A DNA stretch of 64,000 nt from Streptacidiphilus jeojiense (GTDB lineage Bacteria; Actinomycetota; Actinomycetes; Streptomycetales; Streptomycetaceae), in the NCBI RefSeq assembly GCF_000719095.1, contig NZ_JOEH01000022.1, forward strand, positions 1-64,000. The letters are read 5' to 3'. The position numbers and the translations under genes were made by a program. Numbering within the stretch: the stretch's first letter is position 1; the number at the start of each line of letters is the position of its first letter. The notes under the pieces are model-generated. The model was not told the DNA's origin. It did not search any database and saw only the letters and a list, made by a program, of their open reading frames with translations. Positions 40,668 through 49,273 of the stretch are shown in pieces.

Positions 40668-41618
40668 CTACCCGGTCCGCGCCTGCTGGCCCACCAGGTG
40701 GCCCCAGGCGATCATCCGGTACAGCGAGGTGAACGCCGGGGTGCAGGTGGTCAGCGTCAGATAGCGGCCCGGGACGGTGTAGCCGTAGCGCGAGCCGGGG
40801 TGCAGCGAGCTGTGCGGCACCGCGGCGATGGTGTCCACGTCGCTCTGCGAGGTCTCCGGCAGGATCGAGTCGATCCGGTAGAAGTAGGTCCAGCCCTCGG
40901 TCTCGACGATCACCGAGTCGCCGACGCTCAGCCGTTCGAGGTGGCGGAACGGCTCGCCGTGGGTGTTGCGGTGCCCGGCGACCGCGAAGTTGCCCGGCTG
41001 CCCGGGCATCGCCGTGCCCGGGTAGTGGCCGATGTAGCCGTGGTTGAGCACGGCGTACTTGTCGACGCCCTCGGCGACCGGGAAGACGACGCCCAGCGAG
41101 GGGATGCGGAGCACCGCGAAGGCGCTGAGGTCGCGGCTCATGCTGTCGATACCGCTCCCGCTGGCGCCGCCGACCTGCAGCGGGGCCGGCTTGGCCGGAG
41201 CCGCCGCGCCCTTGGATCCGGACCCGGAGCCGGACGCGGACCCGGACCCCGAGGTGGCGGGCCCGGCGGCGGCCGAGGCGGAGGCCCTGGCCCGGGCGTC
41301 CGCCTGCCACTGCCGTTCCAGACCGGCGACGGCGGAGCGGGCGCTGGCGTCGGCGGACTGGTTGGTCCACCACAGCTCGTAGGCCGCGAGCAGCACCACC
41401 ACCAGGCCGAAGGTGATCGCCAACTCGCCGAACCCGATCAACAGCCGCCGCAGCGCCCCGCCGCGCGCCCTGCCGTCCCGGGCTCCGCCGTCCCGAGCCC
41501 CGGCTTCCCGGGCTCCGTCCTCCCGAGCCCGCTCTTCCCGCGTCCAGCTCTCCCGCGCTCCGCCTGCCCGCGCCTCGCCTGCCCGCGCCCCGCCCTCCCG
41601 CGCCGCTCCGCCCCGCAC
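40668..41618 (-). CDS. Class E sortase
   Basis: This 316-residue cysteine transpeptidase has an N-terminal Arg/Glu/Gly/Ala repeat (about 1-55), one membrane helix (LLIGFGELAITFGLVVVLLA), a Ser/Gly/Ala spacer and the sortase domain from about 165. Catalytic residues are His216 (VAGHRNTHG), Cys292 (LTLTTCTP) and Arg301 (SLYRMIAW). This is the SrtE class that recognises LAxTG, the motif on the protein at 36007. I chose the GTG with GGGAGG 4 nt upstream; a TTG six codons earlier is the alternative. The repetitive N-terminus is encoded by GC-rich codon slippage repeats and is probably cytoplasmic. Confidence 0.9.
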   Translation of the reverse strand: MRGGAAREGGARAGEARAGGARESWTREERAREDGAREAGARDGGARDGRARGGALRRLLIGFGELAITFGLVVVLLAAYELWWTNQSADASARSAVAGLERQWQADARARASASAAAGPATSGSGSASGSGSGSKGAAAPAKPAPLQVGGASGSGIDSMSRDLSAFAVLRIPSLGVVFPVAEGVDKYAVLNHGYIGHYPGTAMPGQPGNFAVAGHRNTHGEPFRHLERLSVGDSVIVETEGWTYFYRIDSILPETSQSDVDTIAAVPHSSLHPGSRYGYTVPGRYLTLTTCTPAFTSLYRMIAWGHLVGQQARTG

Positions 41619-41668
41619 GCTGCCTCCCGCACGCAAACTGACGACCCGTCAGCTCAGCTCACGGCAGG

Positions 41669-42706
41669 CTACCCCCGCTGCGGCCACCCCGCCAGGTACC
41701 CGTCGATCTCCCCGATCAGCGCACGCTTGCCCGCTCCGTCCAGGAACGAGGCCCGGACGGCCTGCCGGGCCAGCTCGGCCACCCCGGCCTCGTCCAGCCC
41801 GAGCAGCCCGGCCGCGACGGCGTACTCGTGGTCGATGTCGGTGCCGAACATCGGCGGGTCGTCGCTGTTGACGGTGACGAACAGGCCCGCCTCGACCATC
41901 TGCTTGATCGGGTGGTCCTCGATCCGCTCTACCACCCGGGTGGCGATGTTGGAGGTCGGGCAGACCTCCAGCGGGATCTGGTGCTCGCCCAGGTGGTCCA
42001 CCAGCCGCGGGTCCTGCATCGACGAGGTGCCGTGGCCGATCCGCTCGGCGCCGAGGAAGCGCAGCGCGTCCCAGACCGTCTCCGGCCCGGTGGCCTCGCC
42101 GGCGTGCGGGACGCTGTGCAGCCCGGCCGCACGGGCCCGGTCGAAGTACGGCTGGAACTGCGGCCGCGGCACCCCGATCTCCGGGCCGCCCAGGCCGAAG
42201 CTGACCAGCCCCTCCGGCCGCAGGTCCAGCGCCAGCCGCTCGGTGATCTCGGCGGACTCGACGCCGGCCTCGCCGGGGATGTCGAAGCACCAGCGCAGCA
42301 CCAGGCCGAGCTCGGCCTCGGCCGCCTTGCGGGCGTCCTCGATGGCCTCCATGAACGCCTCGCCCGGGATGCCGCGCCGCACCGAGCTGTACGGAGTGAC
42401 CGTCAGCTCCGCGTAGCGGACGTTGCGCCGGGCCAGCTCCTCGGCCACCCCGTAGGTCAGCGAACGCACGTCCTCGGCGTCCCTGATCAGGTCCACGACC
42501 GACAGGTACACCTGGATGAAGTGCGCGAAGTCGGTGAACTCGAAGTACTTGGCCAGCGCCTCCGGGTCGGTCGGCACCGCCGTCCGGCCCTCGTACCGGG
42601 CCGCCAGAGCGGCCACCACGGCCGGCGAGGCCGAGCCCACATGGTGCACATGCAGCTCCGCCTTGGGCAGCCCGGCCACGAACGCCTCGATCCCTGTCCC
42701 CGCCAC
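41669..42706 (-). CDS. Adenosine deaminase family protein, possibly aminodeoxyfutalosine deaminase
   Basis: This 345-residue amidohydrolase is of the adenosine deaminase fold. Metal ligands: HVHHVGS (residues about 19-25; canonical ADA has HxHLxG), HAGE (SVPHAGEATGPETVWDAL) and the VNSDDPPMFGTDIDHEY active-site block with the conserved Asp-Asp. The HVHHVGSASP and FTDFAHFIQVYLSVVDLI patterns match the subgroup from Streptomyces that deaminates 6-amino-6-deoxyfutalosine in the futalosine menaquinone pathway, rather than the adenosine-specific enzymes. I cannot settle this from motifs alone. It stands as a single gene between the class E sortase and DUF445. Confidence 0.88.
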   Translation of the reverse strand: MAGTGIEAFVAGLPKAELHVHHVGSASPAVVAALAARYEGRTAVPTDPEALAKYFEFTDFAHFIQVYLSVVDLIRDAEDVRSLTYGVAEELARRNVRYAELTVTPYSSVRRGIPGEAFMEAIEDARKAAEAELGLVLRWCFDIPGEAGVESAEITERLALDLRPEGLVSFGLGGPEIGVPRPQFQPYFDRARAAGLHSVPHAGEATGPETVWDALRFLGAERIGHGTSSMQDPRLVDHLGEHQIPLEVCPTSNIATRVVERIEDHPIKQMVEAGLFVTVNSDDPPMFGTDIDHEYAVAAGLLGLDEAGVAELARQAVRASFLDGAGKRALIGEIDGYLAGWPQRG

Positions 42707-42804
42707 TGCCGTGCTCCTTCGCCTCGCGCCTTCAGCCTGATCCGGTCCCCGTCACCTTCTCACGACGGCACTCGGACCAGCCTCAGCCCGGCCTCAGCCC
42801 GGCC

Positions 42805-44184
42805 TCAGACCAGCACGGACACGGTGTGGATTAGCAGTCCGGCGGCCGCGCCGACGACCGTGCCGTTGATCCGGATGAACTGCAGGTCGCGGCCGACATT
42901 GGCCTCGATCTTGCGGGAGGCCTCGTCGGCGTCCCAGCCGGCGACGGTGTCGGAGATGATCGAGGTGATCTCGCCGCGGTAGGTGTCGACCACGTACTCG
43001 GCGGCGTCCTCCAGCCAGCCGTCCAGCTTGGCCTGCATCTTCGGGTCCGTCGCCAGCCGCCGGCCGAAGCTGCGGATGCCGTCGCGGATCCGGATCCGCA
43101 GCTGGCTGTCCTCGTCCTCGGCGGCCTCCAGCACCATGGCCCGGATCGCGGCCCAGGCCGAGGCGATCAGGTCCTGCACCTCGGAGCGGGCCAGCAGGTC
43201 GGCCTTGGCCCGCTCGACCCGGGCGATGGTGTCCGGGTCGGTGCGCAGTTCCTTGGCGAAGTCCTCCAGGAAGCTGTCGACCGCCCCGCGCGCCGCGTGG
43301 TTCGGGTCGTCGCGCACGTCCACCGCGAAGCGCAGCAGCTCGCGGTAGACCCGGACGCCGATCTTGTTGTCGATGAACTTGGGCGTCCAGCCCGGAGCCT
43401 CCTCGGAGATGGTCCGGATCACCTGGTCGCTGTGCTCCTCCAGCCAGTCGTGGGCCCGCACCACGCACAGGTCCACCACGCCCTTGTGGCCGCCCTCGGC
43501 CAGGATCCGGGCGAGCATCGCGCCTATCGGCTGGGCGATCGGCTGCGCCGCGGCCCGCCGGGTCACCGCCTCGCCCACCACCGCCTGCACGTCCTCGTCG
43601 CGCAGCACCGCCAGCGCCCCGCGCAGCGCGGCGGACGCCTCCCTGGTGACCCGCTCGGCGCTGCCGGGCGCCGACAGCCACTCGCCGAGCCTGCGTCCCA
43701 CGCCCAGTCCGCGCAGTCGGCCGCGGACCACCTCCACCGAGAGGAAGTTCTCGCCGACGAACTGGCCCAGGCTGCGCCCGAACACGTCCTTCTTGGTGGG
43801 GATGATCGCGGTGTGCGGGATGGGCAGCCCGAGCGGATGGCGGAACAGCGCGGTGACCGCGAACCAGTCGGCGAGCGCGCCGACCATCCCGGCCTCGGCC
43901 GCCGCCTGGACGTAGCCGGCCCAGGAGCCGGCCCCGGAGTGGATCGCCCAGCTGGTCAGGATGTAGACGATGGTGGCCGCCACCAGGAAGCCGGTGGCGA
44001 TGGCCTTCATCCGTCGCACACCGCGCTGCTTGGCGGCGTCGGAGGCGGTGTAGCGCACCCCCATCGGCCCACCGGCCGGCCCGACCGGCACGGCGACCGC
44101 CGAGGCGGTGGCCCCGGTCGGCGCCGCACCCGTCCCCGTCGCTTCGCCCGTGCGGACGACGTCGGCTTCCTCGACTGGCTTCAT
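42805..44184 (-). CDS. DUF445 family membrane protein
   Basis: This 459-residue protein has an N-terminal variable region, a membrane helix (AIATGFLVAATIVYILTSWA), a conserved segment AGMVGALADWFAVTALFRHP and LPIPHTAIIPTKKDVFGRSL typical of DUF445 (YheB-like), a long helical middle part with ILAEGGHKGVVDLCVVRAHD, and a C-terminal membrane helix (INGTVVGAAAGLLIHTVSVL). DUF445 proteins are widespread membrane proteins of unknown function. A preceding GTG or other start within the Thr/Ala-rich N-terminus cannot be excluded. It stands alone, divergent from nothing and downstream of the GH20 gene. Confidence 0.85.
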   Translation of the reverse strand: MKPVEEADVVRTGEATGTGAAPTGATASAVAVPVGPAGGPMGVRYTASDAAKQRGVRRMKAIATGFLVAATIVYILTSWAIHSGAGSWAGYVQAAAEAGMVGALADWFAVTALFRHPLGLPIPHTAIIPTKKDVFGRSLGQFVGENFLSVEVVRGRLRGLGVGRRLGEWLSAPGSAERVTREASAALRGALAVLRDEDVQAVVGEAVTRRAAAQPIAQPIGAMLARILAEGGHKGVVDLCVVRAHDWLEEHSDQVIRTISEEAPGWTPKFIDNKIGVRVYRELLRFAVDVRDDPNHAARGAVDSFLEDFAKELRTDPDTIARVERAKADLLARSEVQDLIASAWAAIRAMVLEAAEDEDSQLRIRIRDGIRSFGRRLATDPKMQAKLDGWLEDAAEYVVDTYRGEITSIISDTVAGWDADEASRKIEANVGRDLQFIRINGTVVGAAAGLLIHTVSVLV

Positions 44185-44399
44185 TCAACTTCTCCTGGCC
44201 GGGTCCGGTCGGCGCTGCCCCGCCAACTGGGGGTCCCGTGGGGTACGGGGGGTCGCTCCCCGGAAAGCTGGAGCACGTCTCCAGTCTGCCCTCCGCACGA
44301 TCGAAGTCACCGGGTGACCACGGATGACTCCGTCCCTGACTCATCCCTGACTCGACCCCGACCTGTCCCAGCGCCCGCCCCCAGAGCCCCCCGCCCCGG

Positions 44400-46058
44400 T
44401 CACCCGCCCCAGGGCACTCCGTCCGCCTCCAGGTACGACAGCCCCTGCTGCTGCCAGCGCGGCAGCTGGGCCGCCAACCGCTGCCGGAAGTCCCCCCAGC
44501 TCCGCCGGGCCTGCGGCGTCCAGGCGACCTCGGCCAGGGCCGGGAGCCTGGGCAGCAGCATGTACTCCAGGTTCTGCACGGTGCCGATGGTCTCGGTCCA
44601 GATCGGGGCCTCGACCCCGGCCACCGAGCCGGCCGGAAGGCCCGTCAGATAGCTGTCCGGATTCCAGTCGTAGGACCGCTCCACGCTCAGGTAGCCCGCC
44701 CAGGAGCTGCCGATCGGGGTCCGCTGGTCGTACTTCTGGTCCAGGTAGGCCCGGTCCGCGGGCTCCATCACCAGCTTGGCGCCCCGCTGCGCCGCGGCCA
44801 CCAGCTGCTGCGCCAGCCCGGGCGGCTCCTGGCTCAGCGGGTGCCAGACCCCGAGCAGCCCGGGGGCGTCCTTCCCCGCGCCGGACGCCTCGTCCCAGGC
44901 CAGCGGCTGCTTGCCGTGCGCCCGGACGATGCCCGCGGCCCGGGCCATGAAGGTGTCGTAGTCGGCGGCTGACAGGGTGTCGGCCTCGTCCCCGCCGATG
45001 CCGAGGTACGGACCGGGCGTCAGCGCGGCCAGTGCGCCGACCACCCGGTCGACAAAGGTGTAGGTCGACTCCTTGCCGGTGCAGATCCGGCTGAACCCGA
45101 CGTCGACCCCGGTGTACGGCTTGGCCGGGGCGTCCCCGGCGCAGGCCAGGTCCGGATAGGCCGTCAGCGCCGCGTTGGTGTGCCCGGGCAGGTCCACCTC
45201 GGGCACCACGGTGATGTAGCGGGCGGCGGCGTAGGCCACGATCGCCCGGTAGTCGGCGGCCGTGTAGTAGCCGCCCGCACCCCCGCCGGTCTGCGTCGAC
45301 GCCCCGATCCCGGTCAGCGCGGGCAGCCCGGGGACGGCGATCCGCCAGCCCTGGTCGTCCGTCAGATGCAGGTGCAGAACGTTGAACTTGTACTGCGCCA
45401 GCAGGTCGACGTAGGCCTCGACGTCCGCGACCGGGAAGAAGTGCCGGGCGACGTCCAGACTGCCGCTGCGCCAGCCGTAGCGGGGCTGGTCGCTGATCCG
45501 TACCGCCGGCACCGTCCCGGCGCCCTTGGCCGGCACCAGCTGACGCAGCGTCTGCACCCCGTGGAACAGCCCGGCCCCGGTGGCCGCCGTGATCATCACC
45601 CCGCCCGGCCCGGAGTCCAGCCGGTAGCCCTCGGCCCCGGTCCCGGCGCCGGCGTCCAGCCGCAGCACCAGACCGCTCGCGCTGCCCGTCCCCTCCACGG
45701 GCAGCGCGAGCCCGGTCACCGGCCGCAGCAGCGCGGCCAGGTCGGCGGCCACAGCACGCGCCGCCGACCCGCCTTCCCCACGCACCACGGTCCCCGCCGT
45801 CAGAACATAACCGGGACCACTGACAGCACTGACCTGCGAGGGCAGCGGCACCAGCGCCACCGGCGCGGAGCCGGCCGGCGCCGACACCGCCCCGGTCGCC
45901 CCCGTCGCCGCCCCCGTCGCCACGGCCGTCGCCGACCGCGAACTCCCGCCCGCGGCACCCGGGTCGGGCGCCCCGGACGTCCCCCCGCCCGACGAGCACC
46001 CGGCCAGCAACAGCACCACCCCGACACCCGCCGCAGCGGCGACCCTCCCCCTGATCAT
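44400..46058 (-). CDS. Beta-N-acetylhexosaminidase (GH20) lipoprotein
   Basis: This 552-residue lipoprotein removes terminal GlcNAc from chito-oligosaccharides. Signal peptide and lipobox: VAAAAGVGVVLLLAGCSS. A GH20b-like domain (about 65-170) precedes the GH20 barrel with RYGWRSGSLDVARHFFP, HLHLTDDQGWRIAVPG, the catalytic Asp-Glu pair in LGIGGDEADTLS and later substrate residues PLAWDEASGAG and VEAPIWTETI. I chose the ATG at MIRGRV. The upstream TTG at 46088 falls inside a near-perfect DasR-type operator, so it is probably not the start. Expected to be induced by GlcNAc through DasR, together with the chitinases in this window. Confidence 0.92.
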   Translation of the reverse strand: MIRGRVAAAAGVGVVLLLAGCSSGGGTSGAPDPGAAGGSSRSATAVATGAATGATGAVSAPAGSAPVALVPLPSQVSAVSGPGYVLTAGTVVRGEGGSAARAVAADLAALLRPVTGLALPVEGTGSASGLVLRLDAGAGTGAEGYRLDSGPGGVMITAATGAGLFHGVQTLRQLVPAKGAGTVPAVRISDQPRYGWRSGSLDVARHFFPVADVEAYVDLLAQYKFNVLHLHLTDDQGWRIAVPGLPALTGIGASTQTGGGAGGYYTAADYRAIVAYAAARYITVVPEVDLPGHTNAALTAYPDLACAGDAPAKPYTGVDVGFSRICTGKESTYTFVDRVVGALAALTPGPYLGIGGDEADTLSAADYDTFMARAAGIVRAHGKQPLAWDEASGAGKDAPGLLGVWHPLSQEPPGLAQQLVAAAQRGAKLVMEPADRAYLDQKYDQRTPIGSSWAGYLSVERSYDWNPDSYLTGLPAGSVAGVEAPIWTETIGTVQNLEYMLLPRLPALAEVAWTPQARRSWGDFRQRLAAQLPRWQQQGLSYLEADGVPWGG

Positions 46059-46073
46059 CTCCCGATGGTCCCA

Positions 46074-46089
46074 TTTGGTCCAGACCAAT
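46074..46089 (-). promoter_or_regulatory. DasR-type operator (dre) upstream of GH20
   Basis: TTTGGTCCAGACCAAT contains the near-perfect palindrome TTGGTC-C-AGACCAA matching TGGTCTAGACCA in 11 of 12 core positions. It lies 16-31 nt before the chosen start codon, a position that would block transcription initiation. Confidence 0.7.
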
Positions 46090-46127
46090 ACAAGGAGTGG
46101 AGCCGCTTCAACAGGCTGCGGTCCCGA

Positions 46128-47126
46128 TCACGCCCCGGCGACCGAACCCTCCAGGCTGCGTTCCCCCTCCGTCGTGCCGCCGCCGTACATCCGGGCGATG
46201 ACGTCCTCGATGGCCGGTTCCTTCACCGACAGGTCGACCAGGGGGTAGCGGGCCGCGATGGCCGCCACCAGCGGGGCCGCGCTGTCGGTGGCCGGGAAGG
46301 CGAGCCACTGGCGCGGGCCCTCCATCCGGACCACGCGGGCGCCGGGGATGCTGATGGGGTCCGGTTCCGGGGCGGCCAGGTCGACCACCAGGGTCCGCTC
46401 GCTGCCGCCGACGTTGTGCAGCCCCTCCAGGCCGCCGTCGTAGACCACCCGGCCGTGGTCGATCACCATCACCCGCGAGCACAGCCGCTCGATGTCGGTG
46501 AGGTCGTGCGTGGTGAGCAGCACGGTGGTGCCCGACTCCGCGTTGATCTCGGCCAGGAACTCGCGGACCCGGTTCTTGCTGACCACGTCCAGGCCAATGG
46601 TCGGCTCGTCCAGGTAGAGCACCTCCGGGTCGTGCAGCAGCGCCGCCGCGATGTCGCCGCGCATCCGCTGGCCCAGCGACAGCTGACGCACCGGCACGTC
46701 CAGCAGCGGCCCGAGTTCCAGCAGGTCGATGCAGCGGTCCAGGTTGCGCCGGTAGCGGGCGTCCTCGATCCGGTAGATCCGCCGCGCCAGCTCGTAGGAG
46801 TCGCGCAGCGGCAGGTCCCACCACAGGGTGGTGCGCTGCCCGAAGACCACCCCGATCCGCCGGGCCAGCCGGACCCGCTCCCGGGAGGGGTCGGCGCCGG
46901 CCACCCGCAGCCGCCCCTCGCTGGGGACCAGGATCCCGGTCAGCATCTTGATGGTGGTGGACTTCCCCGCGCCGTTGGGGCCGATGTAACCGACCATCTC
47001 CCCCGCCGCGACCTCGAAGCTGAGCCCGTCCACGGCCCGCACCTCGCTGCGCTCCCGCTTCAGCCGCCCCACCTTGCGCCGTACCGTGAAGGTCCTGGCC
47101 ACGTCCTCGACCTCGATGATTGCCAT
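46128..47126 (-). CDS. ABC-2 exporter ATP-binding protein
   Basis: This 332-residue ATPase is of the DrrA/ABC-2 exporter type. Walker A VGYIGPNGAGKSTTIKMLTG, Q-loop region GVVFGQRTTLWWDL, signature LSLGQRMRGDIAAALLHDPE, Walker B VLYLDEPTIGLD and switch His LLTTHDLTDIERL are all present. The ~90-residue C-terminal extension after the ATPase (LVVDLAAPEPDPISIPGARV) is typical of this group. It is the last gene of a three-gene leftward operon with two permeases. A multidrug, lipid or cell-envelope precursor export role is expected from the family. Confidence 0.93.
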   Translation of the reverse strand: MAIIEVEDVARTFTVRRKVGRLKRERSEVRAVDGLSFEVAAGEMVGYIGPNGAGKSTTIKMLTGILVPSEGRLRVAGADPSRERVRLARRIGVVFGQRTTLWWDLPLRDSYELARRIYRIEDARYRRNLDRCIDLLELGPLLDVPVRQLSLGQRMRGDIAAALLHDPEVLYLDEPTIGLDVVSKNRVREFLAEINAESGTTVLLTTHDLTDIERLCSRVMVIDHGRVVYDGGLEGLHNVGGSERTLVVDLAAPEPDPISIPGARVVRMEGPRQWLAFPATDSAAPLVAAIAARYPLVDLSVKEPAIEDVIARMYGGGTTEGERSLEGSVAGA

Positions 47127-47179
47127 GCCGTCGGTTCCTCTCGCTAGGGAGCCCTGTGGTCCCACGTGCTGATGGATCG

Positions 47180-48025
47180 TCAACTTCCGGTACTGCGGTA
47201 CGAGCGGATCCCGGCCCGCCAGGCCAGACCGGCCGCCGCCGCGCACAGCAGCGCGGCCAGCGGCGAGGCGAAGCGGAACCAGCCGGGCACCCCGATCGGA
47301 TCCGGCAGGCCCAGCAGGTAGAGCGCCGGCAGCCAGTTCACGAACGCCAGCGGGATCCCGTAGACCGCGCCGCGCACCAGGTCGCGGGCGAACACCGAGG
47401 GCGGGTACTGGAGCATGGTCGCCCCGCCGTAGGTCACCGAGTTCTGCACCTCGGCGGCGTCCGTGGCGAAGAACTGGAAGGCGGCGCCGGCGACGAAGGC
47501 CGACCCGAAGATCACCGTTCCGCACACCACCAGCACGGCCATCACCAGCAGCTTGGGACCGGTCCAGTCCAGCTGCAGCTCCCACAGCGACCAGCCCAGC
47601 ACCAGCAGGTTCTGCACCACCCGACCGGCCCGGCGCAGCGCGAAGCGGTCCGCGCTCAGCTGCGCCAGCGCCGCGGCCGGACGGACCAGCACCGTGTCCA
47701 CCGAGCCGTCGCGGACCCGCTGGCCCAGCTGGTCCAGGCTGCCCACCAGCAGGTCGGCCAGACCCAGCGTCAGACCGGAGGTGCCGTACAGGAAGGCGAC
47801 CTGCGGCAGGGTCCAGCCGCCCAGGGTCGTGGTGTGCTGGAACATCACCGCGATGACCACGAAGTCCAGCAGCGAGGTGACCGCGTTGCCGACGGTGGTG
47901 ATCCAGAACGAGGTCCGGTAGGCCAGCGAGGCCCGCAGCCACATCCCGGCGACCAGCCGGTACGCACGCAGCGCCTCCCGGGTCCGCCCGTACCAGGGCG
48001 GCGGAACGCTCAGCGACTCAGCCAC
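47180..48025 (-). CDS. ABC-2 family transporter permease (PF06182/DUF990 type)
   Basis: This 281-residue permease has six helices: AGMWLRASLAYRTSFWITTV, LLDFVVIAVMFQHTTTLGGW, LPQVAFLYGTSGLTLGLADL, NLLVLGWSLWELQLDW, LLVMAVLVVCGTVIFGSAFV and AALLCAAAAGLAWRAGI. The DGSVDTVLVRPAAAL loop between helices is conserved in this family. The GTG start overlaps the upstream permease stop by 8 nt. It pairs with the other permease and the ATPase at 46128. Confidence 0.88.
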   Translation of the reverse strand: MAESLSVPPPWYGRTREALRAYRLVAGMWLRASLAYRTSFWITTVGNAVTSLLDFVVIAVMFQHTTTLGGWTLPQVAFLYGTSGLTLGLADLLVGSLDQLGQRVRDGSVDTVLVRPAAALAQLSADRFALRRAGRVVQNLLVLGWSLWELQLDWTGPKLLVMAVLVVCGTVIFGSAFVAGAAFQFFATDAAEVQNSVTYGGATMLQYPPSVFARDLVRGAVYGIPLAFVNWLPALYLLGLPDPIGVPGWFRFASPLAALLCAAAAGLAWRAGIRSYRSTGS

Positions 48026-48920
48026 CCTGCACCACCACCTTCCGCACCACCGCGCGCTGGAGCAGCTGCCCGGCCCCCAGCAGCAGCCCGGCCCAGCCCA
48101 GCTGCAGCAGCAGCCCCTGCGCGAGCGCCGCACCGGTGCGGCGCTGCAGGAACACGTCCAGCGGGATCTGCACCATCGCCGCCCAGGGCAGCTGCTGCGC
48201 CACCGCCGCCAGCGTCGACGGCAGCAGCGACAGCGGCAGCAGGAAGCCGGAGAAGAACATCCCCAGCACCACCGTCACCTGCCGCACCCCGCGCGGGTCC
48301 ATCAGCCAGAAGCCGGTCAGCGCGGCAAGGTAGCGCAGCAGGAAGCTGACGGTCACCGCGAGGGCGACCGAGACCGTCGCCCCGGCCCAGGTCAGCGCCT
48401 GGGCCGCCGGGCTCCCGGCCGGCATCCGCAGGTGGAAGAACAGGCCGCCGACCAGCAGCGGCACGATCCCCCGGCTGAGCAGGTGGTACCCGGCCCGGCC
48501 GAGGTCGGCCGACAGCCACCACAGCTGCTGGTCCACCGGGCGGTAGAGATCCACGGCGATGTCGCCGTTGATGATCCTGGCCTCGATGTCGTCCTGGACG
48601 CCGCCGCCCATCGCCGCGATCGGCATCAGCAGCGCCTGGCCCAGCCAGACGTAGGTGAGCGCGGCGCTGAGGTCGTAGCCGCCCAGGTGCGGACGGATCT
48701 GCCAGAGCGCCTGGTAGGTGTAGGCGATGAAGAACCCGAAGACGGTGTTGGTGAAGACGCCCGCCCAGGTGGCGGCGCGGTACCCGGCGTAGCGCCGGAA
48801 GCTGCCCCGGGCCACCGCGGCGTACAGCCGCAGCGAGCCGCCGGGGCGGCCCGAGAGGGTCCGGAACGTCCGGAACGGGGTCGGATCAGGGGGATGGGCC
48901 GGGGCGAGTGACTGGGCCAC
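48018..48920 (-). CDS. ABC-2 family transporter permease (first gene of the operon)
   Basis: This 300-residue permease is homologous to its partner; helices include AATWAGVFTNTVFGFFIAYT, LSAALTYVWLGQALLMPIAA, ATVSVALAVTVSFLLRYLAA and VVLGMFFSGFLLPLSLLPST. The loop IINGDIAVDLYRPVDQQLWW matches the family. The GTG start has AAGGA about 8 nt upstream. The promoter is in the gap to the divergent PBP gene. Together with the next two genes it encodes a complete exporter. Confidence 0.88.
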   Translation of the reverse strand: MAQSLAPAHPPDPTPFRTFRTLSGRPGGSLRLYAAVARGSFRRYAGYRAATWAGVFTNTVFGFFIAYTYQALWQIRPHLGGYDLSAALTYVWLGQALLMPIAAMGGGVQDDIEARIINGDIAVDLYRPVDQQLWWLSADLGRAGYHLLSRGIVPLLVGGLFFHLRMPAGSPAAQALTWAGATVSVALAVTVSFLLRYLAALTGFWLMDPRGVRQVTVVLGMFFSGFLLPLSLLPSTLAAVAQQLPWAAMVQIPLDVFLQRRTGAALAQGLLLQLGWAGLLLGAGQLLQRAVVRKVVVQGG

Positions 48921-49273
48921 AGGCGTGTCCTTCCTTCAGTAGTCGATTTGTCGACATGGCGCAGCCCACTGCCACCACGGCGTGCGGGAACGCCAAACAG
49001 GCCCCTTCCGCGGACACCCGGGGGGTGCGCGCAAGGGGCTTCACGTCGATATGGGGTTGTCAGGCCAGCGTAGCGACCGTCGCGACCCGGTGTCTCCGAT
49101 TAGTCGGAGTACCGGCGCGCCACAAACGGCCCTATCCATGCCTGTCGGCGGCCGTCCGGCCGACCGGTAAGGCAGTGTGGAACCAGATCCTGCGCAAAGC
49201 GCGTCTTAAGGATATTGAGCACAAAGTCGGACACGCGTCGCGCGCGTGACCAGGGACAAGGAGCAGGACGCGG
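48921..49273. other. 353-bp divergent intergenic region upstream of ABC exporter and PBP
   Basis: No gene is supported here. It contains a small hairpin CTCCGA-TTAG-TCGGAG (about 49094-49109) and an AAGGAG 10 nt before the PBP ATG, plus promoters for both divergent units that I cannot locate precisely. A long minus-strand reading frame extending from the PBP region into it is antisense. Confidence 0.5.
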
